Source of the DNA: Trematomus loennbergii
Taxonomy: Eukaryota; Chordata; Actinopteri; Perciformes; Nototheniidae
DNA: 64,000 bases
Direction: 5' to 3'
NCBI GenBank assembly: GCA_012861695.1
Contig: JAAOOA010000086.1
Span: forward strand, 557,501-621,500
The stretch's first letter is position 1. Each line of letters begins with the position of its first letter. Made by a program: the position numbers and the translations under genes. Below the pieces are notes generated by a model. The model saw only the letters and a list, made by a program, of their open reading frames with translations, did no database searches and was not told the DNA's origin. Shown piece after piece: positions 10,500 to 23,204 of this stretch.

Positions 10500-12840
10500 A
10501 AGGAGGGTTCATTTTTGAGAGACGTCAACACTGCCCTGTATCCTTGCTTCTTAAAAAAGGCAAGGATCCGACAGAGTGTACTAGTTACAGGCCCCTCTCA
10601 CTCTTAAACACTGACGTAAAGATCTATGCCAAAGTGCTGGCTAGGCGCCTTCAGTCTCACATGACGGATCTAGTACATAGTGATCAGACAGGCTTTATAA
10701 AATCCAGGCTAGCCGCTGACAATGTAAGGAGGCTATTACACATCATAGATGGGGCCCAACATCTACCTTCCCCAGCTGCAGTTCTCTCACTTGATGCGAT
10801 GAAGGCCTTCGACCGCTAGAATGGCCCTTTTTGTGGTCGGTACTCGGGCAATGGGCTTTGGCGCCCCTTTTATTGACATGGTCAAGGTGCTATATAAAAA
10901 CCCAACAGCTATGGTGCTTTACAGGCAAGGTATGCTCCCCATCTTTTGCTATCTCGAGAGGATCAAGGCAAGGCTGTCCGCTAAGCCCCTTGCTATTTGC
11001 GCTGTCACTTGAGCCGCTGGCACAGACCATTCGTCAGTCACCCACGTTATCCCCAATCTCCATTAATGGTACGCATCATCATCTTTCGTTATATGCTGAT
11101 GATGTGCTATTGTATTTGGGCAATGCTGTACAATGTATCCCAAGAATACTGTCTATTGTCGATCGATATGGTCAGCTTCTGGGTTTAAGATAAATTGGCA
11201 GAAATCTGCTTTGATGCCACTTAACCAGGCAATGATCAATGCACCTGTCCCTCCATCTATCCCAGTTGTCAAAACTTTTAGACTTTTTTCCTTCGATTCA
11301 GACAATAGTTAAACATAACTATGGTAACACGCTTCATAAAATATTTCTGATTTGGATAGATGGTCTTCTCTGCCTAATCACTTCGCAGCCGTGTATCAAT
11401 AATCAAGATTTTTTTGTTCAATTCTCTTCCTCCACCAACTCAGTACTGGAGCAAGCTACAGACAGCTGTGACAAATTTTTATGGCAAGGCAAACGCCCAC
11501 GCATCAAGCTCTCTACAATGCAGCGGGACAGACAGGCCGGGGTTTGTCTCTCCCAAATTTTAAACACTATTATTGGGCCTTCACGCTTAGACCCTTATTA
11601 ACCTGGCTCCAGTCTGAGGAATCAGTGTCATGGCGGGCCCTGGAAGAGAGTCTAGTGCATCCTTACACCCTTCAAGATCTCTTGTATTCGAACATTCCTA
11701 TTGCGCAGTGTCGTTGCAGGTTCGGCCCCATTGTATCACAATTGCTGTCTGTCTGGAGGGCGGTAGAGAAACTATGTGGCTGCCCCTATGCATGGAATCC
11801 ATGTTCCCCATTATTTAAAATGCCAGATTGTTATTGGTGGCCATCCCATTCAGTTTCCTCAGTGGAAAGTGAGAGGGGTTCATATACTGGGGAACGTCTA
11901 TGGAGATGACTCTGCGTTCGTTTCGGAGCTGTGTACAGAATTTGATTTACCTCGTTCCTCCTTTTTCTTTTATTTACAGTTGAGGTCGGCTTTAAGGGCT
12001 AGCGGTATTCCATTGCAAAGTCCTCTATCACCACACCCGCTGCATAACATTCTACACTCCACTAGAGGTACAAGTGGCCTTGTTTCCAAACTTTACTGGT
12101 TCATTTCACAACACGCTTATAGACCCTGGCGTTAGAGTGATATGGAGGGCCGATATCCCAGATCTGGATCCAGAGTTTGATTGGGATGAAGTCTGGTCCA
12201 ATATACTAATAGCTTCTAGGAATCCTGACCACCAGCACATACATTATAATTTCTCATAGAGTTTACCTTACGCCTAGGAAGCTTTGTTTAATGAAAATAA
12301 TTGCTGATCCAAATTGCACTCTATGTGACGTGCACTATTGGTACTTATTACATATGTTCTGGGAATGTCCGCCAGTGGCCAGATTCTGGGAGATGGTTGC
12401 CTCTAACCTTTCGACGATATTTGAGACTAACGTGCCTCATTCACCTGTTACACTTATCTAAACGACCTGTCCAACCTGGGTTTAACCCTGACCAAAAGGC
12501 GAGCACTATTAGCCGGGCTTACAGCAGCAAAAAAATAGGTTGTGACTTGGGAAGCCTCCCCATTCCCTCTCACGTAAGGTCTGGGTTCTAACATATCTAG
12601 ACATATCGTATCTAGAAATATCGACAGCCCGGGTACATGGGGCAAGGAGTCAACAATAGAGATGTGGACTTCGCTCATTGTGAACCTCAAGCATATTATG
12701 ATAACTATCTAATGGGGATGGTGATCTGGATGGGGTGGGGACGTCACTGGGTTTTGTTTTCTTTCTTTAGATTTGTTGTGCTGTTTTGTACTGTATTGCA
12801 TTTGATGTTATTGATTGTACCATTTGTTCAATAAAAAAAA
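10200..12840 (+). pseudogene. L1/Tx1-type LINE ORF2, decayed RT to 3' end
   Basis: Successive frames spell out the 3' two thirds of an L1 ORF2. The RT entry reads TSYRPLSLLNTDVKIYAKVL; then QTGFIKSRLAADNVRRLL; SLDAMKAFDR; SRQGCPLSPLLFALSLEPLA; the catalytic box LYADDVLLYL (about 11,090-11,120); and a C-terminal region with SLPNFKHYYWA (about 11,550). The tail is aataaaaaaaagg near 12,831-12,842, consistent with a LINE poly(A). ORF2p would be the endonuclease/reverse transcriptase that primes at nicked DNA, but at least six frame changes and stops (for example a stop right after KAFDR) make it dead. The endonuclease domain is absent. Confidence 0.85.
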
Positions 12841-13300
12841 GGAAAAGTCATTACTGAAAACATCTATCGTGGTTTCCTCTGTGAAACCAGTGCTTCCCCC
12901 GCTGTTCCTGTGATGAAGATCCTATTCTGAGTTATGCAGCCGTAGGCTTCTTTTAATTAGAAGTGTACAGTTCTTATTTCTGTGGGCTGGATTGTTAGAT
13001 AAGCTGGTTTTGAAGAACAAAGCTTGACTTTGATCACTCCGCTGAAAAAGATCCACGGTGAAGCGACTGTGATAACAGGCAGGGAGGTTTCATGGTTCCA
13101 CAGAACAGGAAGTAGCTGCAGAGACCCTCACACTGTCCCCTCAGCTTTTCTCTCCTGATGTCTCTCTTCTTTTTCATTAAACAGAATATGGTCATGCTTA
13201 ATGTTGTTGTGCCATGACGGCTTTGATATGGTTTGAATTTGTCATGTGTTGGAGGTTCTAATAACCTCATTGACATTTCTGTCATCAGGGGAAGGTAAAA
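12841..13300. other. Unassigned sequence
   Basis: Nothing recognisable between the L1 tail and the next MITE fragment. Confidence 0.45.
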
Positions 13301-13640
13301 TATCAGTGTGGGAAGAAGTACTCAGATCCTTTACTTATGAGTACAAATACTATGGTCTTAAAATACTCCACTATAGGTAAAAGTCCTGAATTCAAAATTG
13401 TATTTAAGTAAAATTAAAAAGTATTAGCAACAAAAAGTAAAAGTACTCATTCTGCACAATGGCCCATTTCACAAAAATTCAAAATACCTAAGTGTTATCA
13501 GATAAATGTACATCAAGTATCAAAAGTAAAAATACTGGTTGCAGAATGGATCTCACAGTATTATTTGTATGGTTATTTCTTTCTCCTATTTTTAAACATG
13601 TAAGAGCATTTGAGTATTTTAGTATTGTAGTTCACCCCAT
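13301..13640. repeat. hAT-type MITE fragment (family of 20,890)
   Basis: Starts cagtgtgggaagaagtactc and continues with repeated aagtaaaagtactcat-like phrases. It matches the end of the complete copy at 20,890-21,359 in reverse orientation. The distal terminus was not found, so it is partial. Confidence 0.7.
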
Positions 13641-14327
13641 AATAACATGATGCATCAGATGAATGCCCATCATGTGAACAACGTGCTGTTCTTTTAATAC
13701 TGTGAGTCATGTTCCTGCTCAGCTCTCATTTATCCATTGTCCTTGGTGTTTTGCTTTTAAGGTTGTTTTGTATATTTAAATTTGGTGTAAATACTTGTCT
13801 TTATTATTTTTTCATTCTTAATAGTTTCTTAAAATTCTTCTTTTATTATCTTTATATTTGTTGGCTTGAGTCTCTAAAGGAACTGTGGTTGGTCCTGTTG
13901 TGGAGAAGGTGAACCAACACTAGCTCTGTGAGTCTGGAGTGATAACTGCACAGCTGTTGTAGGATGAATGGAACAGAGACTGTCATCAGAATGTTATCAT
14001 GATGTCCTCAGAAATGTTCGTCCTCTGAACACTCTTGGGCCTTAATGAGTCCAGCTGTGATTGGACGGCTTGGGCTGTTGTTTCTGAGATGTTGAGAGTG
14101 AGGACAGTAGAAGAACATCTCTGTTATCCTCTGCAAACATTATGTTTGCTGTGGCTCTCTATAACAGTTAATATGTTGGCAACCACATGGAAACCAAATG
14201 AAAGAATGAGTTACTACGGTTACTGAATGGAATACAGTTCAAAAGACAGTGAGCTACATTTGGAGCTAGTTAGTGTTGCGGTTGCTGATTGTAACCTTCT
14301 GCTCACCTTCACTTCTATTGGACATTT
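13641..14327. other. Unassigned sequence
   Basis: No coding motif or repeat end detected by eye. Confidence 0.45.
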
Positions 14328-14600
14328 CAGATTCAGAATACTTTATTGTCCATTAAATGTACATATAATGGAAGTATGTCTTTGGCACTGGCAAATATGA
14401 TACAATAACCCTCACCATACACAGTACAACATACAATTCATACACACAAAGAGAAGGAAAATGCATCTTAAAGTGAAAAAGTCTTAATAAAAGTGGTTCG
14501 TTTTTCCACTGGCTTGGGTCCATTGAAATATCAGTTGTATACAAAATAAATAATTTACTATAGGTGTTGGTAGCAGATTTTTGGGAATATATTAATAAAT
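14328..14600 (-). repeat. LINE 3' UTR remnant
   Basis: Begins ttcagattcagaatacttta, the reverse complement of a tail with the AATAAAGTATTCTGAATCTGAA layout common to fish Rex/CR1-type LINEs. No coding sequence remains. The inner edge is uncertain. Confidence 0.55.
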
Positions 14601-15483
14601 ACCACACACTGTCCCTAAAGCCTAATCGTCCATAGCCACTTTGGATTTGTGGAAGTGACTGACAGCAGGCTTATAGGGAGGAAGAGAAACAGCAGTGGAG
14701 GTAGCAAAAGAAGGCTGGAGAGAGAGGAGATAAACAGATGGTGAATAGAGGAGGAAACTCAATGGATATCATTAGAGGACAAGGACGAGAGAGAGAGAGC
14801 AGAGGAAGGAGAGGGAGCAGGGATAACGAGCAGCTGTTTAAATGCCAGCCCCCCCCCCCCCCCCCCCCAAGGTAACTAACGCTGTGGGATGACCTCAGCT
14901 CCATAGTGAAATCCAGCTCAGTGATACAGAAGTATTAATACAGTCTGAAGTTGCCGGCTGCCTAAATGCCACACAGAGTTTCTGGTTTTATCCAAACGCT
15001 GGTCTTCAGTGACCTACATACCCCAAGAGTTGCAGGTATTCCCCTCACAGGGAGGAAGGCATTCACTGCTCATCTATCCTTTGCGGGAAATGGGGATTGA
15101 GTATATTAATAAAAATGTGCTACAGTAACATCCAACTACTGTTACTGTGCGTGGTGGCTGTTGGCTAATAGCACTGATTTTAGTCAATTTAACTATTTTT
15201 GCAACAGCAGCGAGACAATTCCCCATTCAGGTCTGCATTTCACCTTTTGAGGTGCTTTGAGAATAAACTAATGTCTTGTCTGCTGCAGCATTAGCATTGT
15301 GGGTTTGATTGATTTTGAACTAAAGGATAAAATGTTTTAGCATGCTTACGGACTCTGTTAGACTTTGTTTGCTACAGCCTCATATAGAGCCGCTTGCATG
15401 GCTGTAGACAGAAATCTGTAAAATGCCCAAAAATGGCACATTTTAGAATAATTTTCATCTTAATTGTGAAGCTTTCCATAAAT
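14601..15483. other. Unassigned sequence with a poly-C tract
   Basis: Contains an uninterrupted run of about 19 C at roughly 14,850-14,868 preceded by purine-rich (GA) sequence at 14,770-14,820. No coding motif. Confidence 0.5.
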
Positions 15484-16624
15484 GCCCCTTTTACACCAAC
15501 GCGTTTTCAGCGCCGGCTCGGAGCTAGAGCCTGAAAAGTACAGTTTTTTCCTCTTCACACCGCAGCGGCGCCGCCTCTTAGCTCATGAATCTGGTTCACT
15601 TCCAGCTCCAAAAAATTGTCGGTCTAGAAGCAAGACTCCGAAGCTAAGAGGCGGCGTTGCTTACGTCTCTCTTACGTCGAGGCGTGCAGGAAACTAAACC
15701 CACCTCCCCTGAACATGGGTCGACTGAAGAGTCTCGTCATGCCTGCCTACAAGCAGTAGCGCTGAGCAAAGTGACTAGAAGGCAACCACACACTTGTAAA
15801 AAAAAACACACTTTATAAAGTCAGGCAACACTAACCAGGCTTCGTGTGATTCTGTTTATTTGCACCTTACTTTGACCATCCGTTCGCTGTTATTGATCAT
15901 TGTGGAGAGCAGGCAGACGTTTTGTTTGTTATTATAGCAGCTATCGGATGGAATCAATACATGGGCTGCACAGGTTGTCATGTCCGACTATCACAAGTAG
16001 AATCATAATGAAAAATACGCCGGTAAAAAGTGCCTGTAGAAAACGGCTTAGCAAGTAGTCAGTTTAGCTTCGGTTGCTATGCTAACATCACCCATGTTAT
16101 ACCAGAGAAACTTTCATAACAGCGTTGTGATGCCAAACAGCGTCAATTCAGACTGACACACATTCACTTAAGGGAACTGGGGATATGTATCAGCTGCTTG
16201 TGTGACAGTCAGACAGTGAATACTTTAGAGCCGTGTGAGCTAACCCGGAGCTAACGGGAGAATACACTCCCGTGGAAGAGCAGCCAGCACTGCAGCGGTC
16301 GGTAAATGAAACACATTAATAAACAATGAACCACGGCACTCTGGAGAAAAGTATAAGGTTGGAGAAGTCGTTATTTAATTTAATCTGGCTTCGTATGATT
16401 AAAAGCAACACGATCATCGACCCGACGCAGTCCCCCGTTGTTGTTGTGAGCGCCGTTGGGGAGCAAATCAGCGATGTAAACGGTGACGTCATGACGCAGC
16501 AGCGGCAGCACCAGTCGGGCTCTGGGCGGTGTGAACAGAACGGGAGCAGAAAAGGGAAACCGGAGCTGAACCAGAAAAGCTCTAGCACGGAGCTAGAATG
16601 GGAAAAGCGCTGGTGTGAAAGCCG
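15484..16624. mobile_element. TIR-bounded non-autonomous DNA transposon (about 1.14 kb)
   Basis: The left end (cccttttacaccaacgcgtt ...ggagctagagc) and the reverse complement of the right end (ggctttcacaccagcgcttt ...gctagagc) are imperfect inverted repeats of roughly 60 bp, including a shared ggagctaga phrase. A 122-codon plus-strand frame (16,326-16,694) has no recognisable transposase motif. The termini look like a common fish hAT-type family, but I could not define a target duplication, so the superfamily is open and the ends are good only to a few bases. Confidence 0.6.
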
Positions 16625-16835
16625 CAAAAGTCAGTTTGAATTTGAGCGCGGGGAAGTAAATAATTATGTTTTTATGATGACGATTGAGATATGACTGCCA
16701 GACATGGTATACGTGTGGTGACCAGGTGATACTGTGATGCTGTGTATGGACAGCTGTTATGGCACAGCTGGAGGACCTCACCATACATTATCTGAGAGAT
16801 CCACAGGGATCCACAGGGACGTGACGTGATTCAAG

Positions 16836-19800
16836 ATGGCGTCTGTGTCGGCTCGCCGCTCCCTCAGCTCTCTACCTTTAGCTATCCTGTTTTTGTTTTA
16901 TGTTTGTCAGAATGTCTCTGCTCTGCTCGTTTATGATCGCCAAGCTCTCCTCCACCTCAGACCCTCACTGGAGTTGATATTGCTGCCCAAACCTACATCT
17001 GGCAACCATAAATCGTCCCCCCCCCCTCTACTGTCGGAGATCCCCACTTACCTACGCCGGTCACACTGCATCCTGCCTCGCCGAAAGCGCTTTCGACGAC
17101 GGGGAAAGCGTGGTGGTGCACTGGTCCATCTTAAGGCATACCTGACGGCTTCTTCTGTGAATTATCCACGCCTCGGATGTCATGGCCCTCCCGCTGCACG
17201 CCACGTGAGGGATCGGTGGATTCGCCCCGTTTTTCCGGAGCTCCGGACTCTGAGGGGCCCGCTGGCAGCTCCTCCTGCCCGACTGACTGCTCCCGGCCCA
17301 CGCGGCGTTCAACACGTACATCTTCGTCAGCTGAGACGCACTACATCTTCGGCAAGCCCGGAGCGAAAACTTTGCATGGCTTTGCTAAATGCTAGGTCAA
17401 ACAAAACGTTCCTGCTAAACGACTTTTTAAATCTCCTTGATTCCTTTGGTCTCGTTCAGTCCGTGGCTGGCCCAACACACGAAAAAGGACACACTTTGGA
17501 CTTAGTATTATCGTTTGGACTGTCTGTATCTGTGGATGAAATATGTGCAGCAACGCGTATCTCAGACCATTTACCGGTTCTGTTTACAACCTCATCCCTT
17601 CCGCAGGAGTCGAATCACGTGCCCCGGCGCGTCGTCTGCGTTCGATTAACCCCTTGACTGCCTCACAGTTCTCTGATGTTTTTAATGCTTCTCCGATCTG
17701 TAAATTAGATGTGAACTGTGCTTTTAATGCTGATGAGCTTATCTCCATGTTTGACTCGACATGCACACTAATACTGGATTCTGTTGCTCCTTTTACGCTT
17801 AGACGCACCAAAGTTCTATCAGAGCCGTGGCTCAATGACTGTACTCGTGCTCTCAGACGCGCTTGCAGGCGTGCAGAGAGAAAATGGAAAAAGGATAAAC
17901 TCCATGTCTCCCTAGAAATCCTTCGTGCTTGCCTTTCTGACTACCAGACGGCAGTCAAAGCAGCCAAAACAGAGCACATTTCTCTGTTAATCTCCAAAAA
18001 CAGCCATAAACCTCAGGTTCTTTTTAATGTCCTCAACTCTATCATTAATCCCTGTGATGTTTCTTCTATTGTCCATCGACTACTCTCTGTGATAAGTTTC
18101 TTACATTTTTTATTGAAAAGGTATCTGCTCTTAGGCTAGCCCACACTAGTGCTACCCCAGATCCTGCTCCTTTTCTGTGCCCTGCTGTCCTCGACCACTT
18201 TGAGCCTGTATCCCTCTCTTCTCTCTCGGATGTAGTCAAGCACCTGCGGCCGACAAACTGCACCTCAGACAGCATTCCCTCTCGCCTTCTCAGAGATGTT
18301 TTTGATTCAGTTGGAGCAAGTATTTTATTACTTTTAAACACCTCTCTTACTCAGGATGTGTCCCAGCTGCCTTCAAACATGCCGTGGTTAAGCCACTCCT
18401 TAAAAAGAAAAATCTCGACCCCTCCATTCTCGCAAATTTTAGGCCCATCTCCCAGCTACCTTTTTTATCAAAAGCCCTGGAGCGAGTAGTCTACGCCCAG
18501 CTGCAGTCTTTTTTAACCATCCATGGAATCCATGAAAAGTTTCAGTCTGGCTTCAAACCCATGCACAGCACTGAAACAGCCCTTTTAAGAGTTTTTAATG
18601 ATCTGCTCCTAGCCGCCGACTCAGGTAGCCCAGCTGTCTTGGTGCTGTTAGACCTGACAGCTGCCTTTGACACTGTGGACCATAGCATCCTGCTGTCACG
18701 GCTTGAACAGTCCGCTGGCATCACAGGCTCTGCCCTTGCATGGTTCAGGTCCTACCTGACAGACCGTAGCTTCTCACAGCTAGGTGCCTTCTCCTCTGCC
18801 AAAGCCCCTCTTACCTGTGGGGTTCCCCAAGGCTCGATTCTGGGCCCCATCCTTTTTCTACTGTACATACTGCCCCTAGGTTCAATACTCACAAAACATA
18901 ACATTCCCTTCCACTGCTACGCCGACGATGTACAGATCTATCTGCCTCTCAAAGCAAATGTCACACACTCACTACAGCAGTTGATGGACTGCTTAGCAGA
19001 GATAAAATCCTGGCTGAGCAAAAACTTCCTCAACCTCAACGAGAGCAAGACTGAGGTCATCTTTTTTGGACCCAACCTCCAGCCTCTCCGGTTGATATTC
19101 TGGGCTCAAAAAAAACATCCTCCCCTCGGTCATGAACCTTGGAGTGACCTTCACTAGCACTTTTAAATTCGACAAGCAGGTCAGCACCGTAGTAAAATCC
19201 TGCTTTTTTAAAATAAGACTATTGGCCAAAACCAAGTCGTATTTATCTTTTAAAGACTTAGAAAGGGTTATTAACGCCTTTGTAACCTCGAGACTGGACT
19301 ATTGTAACGCTCTGTATGTGGGTATGGACCAGGCCTCAATCAAACGCTTACAGCTAGTCCAAAACGCTGCTGCACGTTTGCTGACTGGCCACAAAAAGCG
19401 TGACCACATCACCCCTATTCTGGCCTCACTACACTGGCTTCCAGTTCGGTTCAGAATTGATTTTAAAATCCTTTTATTTGTTTTTAAAGCACTAAATGGG
19501 CTGGCTCCGGCCTATATAGCTGAACTCCTCCAGCGCTACACCCCAGCCAGAGCTTTAAGGTCTGCTGACCAGCTGCTGCTGGTAGTGCCCAAGACCAGGC
19601 TAAAACCCGAGGGCACCGAGCCTTCGCAGCAGCTGGCCCTAGGCTCTGGAACACTCTGCCCCTCCATGTGAGGTCGGCCCAGACCCTAGGGGTTTTTAAA
19701 TCTACACTAAAAACACACTTCTTCTCTCTGGCTTTCTAGTTAGAGCGGAGCACGACTCCTGACTTTTCCTGTGTTTTATTTTATTTTTTTTTAAGATTAT

Positions 19801-19935
19801 CTGTTGTAATTTATTGTCGTTTATTGTGATTTAGTAATGTGTTTTTATTACATGTACAGCACTTTGGCTCGACCAAAAATCGCTTTTAAATGTGCTTATA
19901 AATAAAACCTGATTTGATTTGATTTGATTTTGCAA
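16836..19935 (+). pseudogene. L2-type LINE, near full length, with deleted endonuclease core
   Basis: The first frame starts at ATG 16,836 (MASVSARRSLSS) and reads to 17,657. It goes from MALLNARSNKTFLLND straight into FLNLLDSFGLVQSV, so the middle of the AP-like endonuclease is missing; ISDHLPVLF closes the domain. A second frame (17,543-18,139) covers the linker. The RT frame (18,384-19,157) holds [49 protein letters not shown] and the catalytic [13 protein letters not shown] last frame (19,132-19,671) holds AFVTSRLDYCNALYVG and LQLVQNAAARLLTGH. The 3' end is a TGATT repeat (about 19,908-19,930). At least four frame changes plus the deletion inactivate it. A truncated sister copy lies at 31,936-33,770. 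Confidence 0.92.
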
Positions 19936-20320
19936 CACACGTCTGTGTCTTTACATCGACCGCTGGAGTGACAGACACACCGATTTTCGACAGATGATTG
20001 TGGGTTTGTCGGCATGCATTTATGGCTAAAACTGAAACCAGGCCTGTGAACACACAGTTCACTGCCACAGGAAACCAGTGACTCTGGCAGGGTGCTGCAT
20101 TTTTATTTGTTGTTTTCTGTTGAATTAACTTGGTTGCCTAATTTTGGGTTTGCATTTCTGACTTTTTGGCTGTTTGGAAAAGAGAGCTTTGGACAGTTTT
20201 ACTGCTCATTAGTCCCACACAGAGATAAATATTACCAATGAATCTCATCAACTGAATGTGAGCTAATAGTGAGCTTGTTTTATTTGCTGTGTTTATACAG
20301 TATGTTATTCATTCAGAATA
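19936..20320. other. Unassigned sequence
   Basis: Nothing recognisable. Confidence 0.4.
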
Positions 20321-20710
20321 TGTTGTCAGATTGGACCCTGACTGGCACCTCCGTACAACTAAATATATCAAACTGTTCCAATTAAACGGCCTCCCACCTC
20401 CTCATCGATGGTTCCGCTGTTCTCTTCTCCAACCAAGTCAAGAGCTGTCATCCTGCACAGCTCCATCTCCTTTGCGCCTCACATCAAAAACATCACCTGT
20501 ACAGATTTCTTCCACTGACGCAACATCTCCAGACTCCATCCCTGTCTCCATTCAGCACTGAAGTCCTGGTTCACGCTTTTCCTATATCTCAGATTGACTA
20601 CTGCAGGCCTTTCCACCAAACTCCTTAACCAGCTTCAAATGTTTCAGATCTCTGCTGCACCACATCACCCCACACTACAATAACCTCCTACTCACCTGAA
20701 AGGTTCACAG
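20321..20710 (+). pseudogene. Highly degenerate L2-type LINE fragment
   Basis: Across frames one can read HIKNITCTDFFH, RNISRLHPCL, then a decayed ISQIDYC (the SRLDYCN box) and QLQMFQISAAPHH (the LQ.VQNAAAR box). The order matches the region after the L2 RT palm. Stops and frameshifts occur every few dozen codons, far more than in the other L2 copies, so this is an old insertion. Confidence 0.6.
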
Positions 20711-20889
20711 GCAGGAAAACACAATGGAAGGAAGTAGTGGGCTCTGAAACGAGAAGGAAAGGTAAATACTAAATAGAACAGGAAGTGCAATGACAGACAG
20801 TACATGAGGAGACATACGTGATAAGTAAACATTACGACATGATAATATAAGTATAATATAATCTAAACACAAGACATATTACATAAACC

Positions 20890-21359
20890 CAGTGGTGTAA
20901 AGTAACCAAGTAGATTTACTCATGTCTGTCCTTACATACAATTTTGAGGTACTTGTACTTTACTTGAGTATTTACATGTTATGCTACTTTGTACTTCTAC
21001 TCCACTACAGTTCAGAGGTACATGGTGTACTTCTACTCCACTACATGTATTTAATACCTTTAGTTACTTTACAGATGTGGATGAATGATGTGAAATATAA
21101 CCAAGTGTTAAATCAGACTTAAGTTCCACCTGGAGTAAATTCACAAGCTACCCTGCAGTATACAAAGTCATTCAAACTAGCTGCACCTTTACCAGCTTTG
21201 AGAACACTTTCATGATCAATCATTATAAAACATATCATATATATTATTCTGAAAGGGACCAATCTGCACAATCACTACTTTCACTGTCGCTACTTTAACT
21301 ATATTTTGATGCTTTTACTTTTACTTAAGTACAATATCTGAGTACTTCTCCCACCTCTG
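20890..21359. mobile_element. hAT-type MITE, complete (470 bp)
   Basis: Termini are cagtggtgtaaagtaac and ttctcccacctctg, imperfect inverted repeats of the CAGNGGTG type. Flanks are cataaacc (20,882-20,889) and catacacc (21,360-21,367), a 7/8 match that fits an aged 8-bp hAT target duplication. The interior consists of aagtac/ctactccactac-like phrases. Fragments of the family occur at 8,291 and 13,301. No transposase. Confidence 0.75.
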
Positions 21360-21367
21360 CATACACC

Positions 21368-22343
21368 TGATACATAACTAAACATGACATGAGTAAACAA
21401 AACCTGGAAAATGAACAGACATGACGTGATGTTACAACGCTTAGGCATCTCATTTCGGCTGTCATGATACAAACCCAAAACAGGGTGTGATTTCCCCACT
21501 TATGACTGATCATTTTGCAAATCATTCCATTAGCCTCCTTTTATTTCACCAGCAGGTAGTATTTTCTAACCTCTCATTGGTGGTGTGTTCAGGGTCACTT
21601 TGACAATGGAGCACTAATTGTCAGCTGCTGAAAAGCCCTGCCTAGCTGCACTGAGCACACTCAGAGCCAAACAAAGAGTGAAACACTGACAATGTTTCCT
21701 TTGTGTCCCAGGTGTTGGAGTGTCCTTGAACGCTGCACAGAATCTCGGGGCTGCTCAGCATCTGTGTGAGCTGTTCTGTTGTAGGAACTGCTTTGAGGTA
21801 CGAGGGGTTTTGCGTCTCCTAGCAACTGTAAAACTGTTCAGAAGAAGGCGGTCATTGGGACAGTCTGACTTCACTCTATTCATTTCCGCTGCTGGCGTGT
21901 GATGTGTGCTGATGCTAATGTAAGACAAGTGCTCCTGTGAATAGATGGAGAGAGAGCCAGGAACATAAAAGAGTGGAAGTAGAAAGGAGAAAGGGAACAT
22001 TTATTAAAATAGAAATGTTCGCATAGAAAAAGAGAGAATAATAAAAGGCTTTTTTTGTTTGACAGCTTAGGACCAGCTTCCTCATGTTGACAAACACACA
22101 CTCGTGCTCTGACAGTGATTGACAGGCCGGCTGGTTTATTACAGGAAGTCGCTCTTTTGTTTTCTTTGTGAAGTCACATCAAAAGCACAAAGTCTTCAGA
22201 GAAGAGATCAAGGACGCTTGATCTGGCTGTGTGTGTCGCTGTGGTTGTGATTCTTTAACAATATTGCATGATATTACATGGCTTGGTTGAATACTTGATT
22301 CTGAGTTGATAGGAGTTGATAAGAATAAGTCCAGTCAGAAATC
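21368..22343. other. Unassigned sequence
   Basis: No recognisable coding exon or repeat end. Confidence 0.45.
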
Positions 22344-23017
22344 AGTAGAAGAAGACATACAGGAAGTAAACACGGGAAAAGCAGAAGAAGACAGACAGGA
22401 AGTGAACAACGGGAACAGCAGAAGAAGACAGACAGGAAGTAAACACTAAAGGGAAAAGCAGAAGAAGACAGACAGGAAGTAAACACTAAAGGGAACAGCA
22501 GAAGAAGACAGACAGGAAGTAAACACTAAAGGGAACAGCAGAAGAAGACAGACAGGAAGCAAACACTAAAGGGAAAAGCAGAAGGAGACATACAGGAAGT
22601 AAACACTAAAGGGAACAGCAGAAGAAGACAGACAGGAAGTAAACACTAAAGGGAACAGCAGAAGGAGACAGACAGGAAGTAAACACTAAAGGGAACAGCA
22701 GAAGAAGACAGACAGGAAGTAAACACTAAAGGGAACAGCAGAAGGAGACAGACAGGAAGTAAACACTAAAGGGAACAGCAGGAGACAGACAGGAAGTAAA
22801 CACTAAAGGGAACAGCAGAAGGAGACAGACAGGAAGTAAACACTAAAGGGAACAGCAGAAGGAGACAGACAGGAAGTAAACACTAAAGGGAACAGCAGGA
22901 GACAGACAGGAAGTAAACACTAAAGGGAACAGCAGAAGGAGACAGACAGGAAGTAAACACTAAAGGGAACAGCAGAAGGAGACAGACAGGAAGTAAACAC
23001 TAAAGGGAACAGCAGAA
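22344..23017. repeat. 40-bp minisatellite, 17 copies
   Basis: The unit is about 40 bp with core gacagacaggaagtaaacac followed by taaagggaacagca. I count 17 occurrences of caggaagt/c. Variants differ at the gaagaag / gaaggag / ggag position; the ggag type is 37 bp. Variants alternate in order, giving dimer-like and trimer-like higher-order units (see findings). The first three units are the most diverged, as usual at array edges. No long frame reads through it. Confidence 0.95.
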
Positions 23018-23204
23018 AAGCCCAGGCAGGAGGAAAAACATCATCCCTTACTTTATACTGTATCTTTAGGTTTGTGAACTATGTGAATTTTATATTTTAT
23101 TTATTTCTCTCTACAACACTTTTGTCTGGACCAAGTGAACCGAGCAGTCCTTACTACTCAACAGCAGTCAGACTAACATTTAAAAAAAGATTTGCCACAA
23201 AAAT

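Noticed and set aside
14850..14868. Poly-C with upstream GA tract as a triplex or regulatory element
   Set aside because: A homopolymer alone is no evidence of function; length may be affected by sequencing error.
22344..23017. Regularly spaced repeats resembling a CRISPR array
   Set aside because: Units are head-to-tail with no unique spacers, and the DNA is clearly vertebrate. It is a minisatellite.
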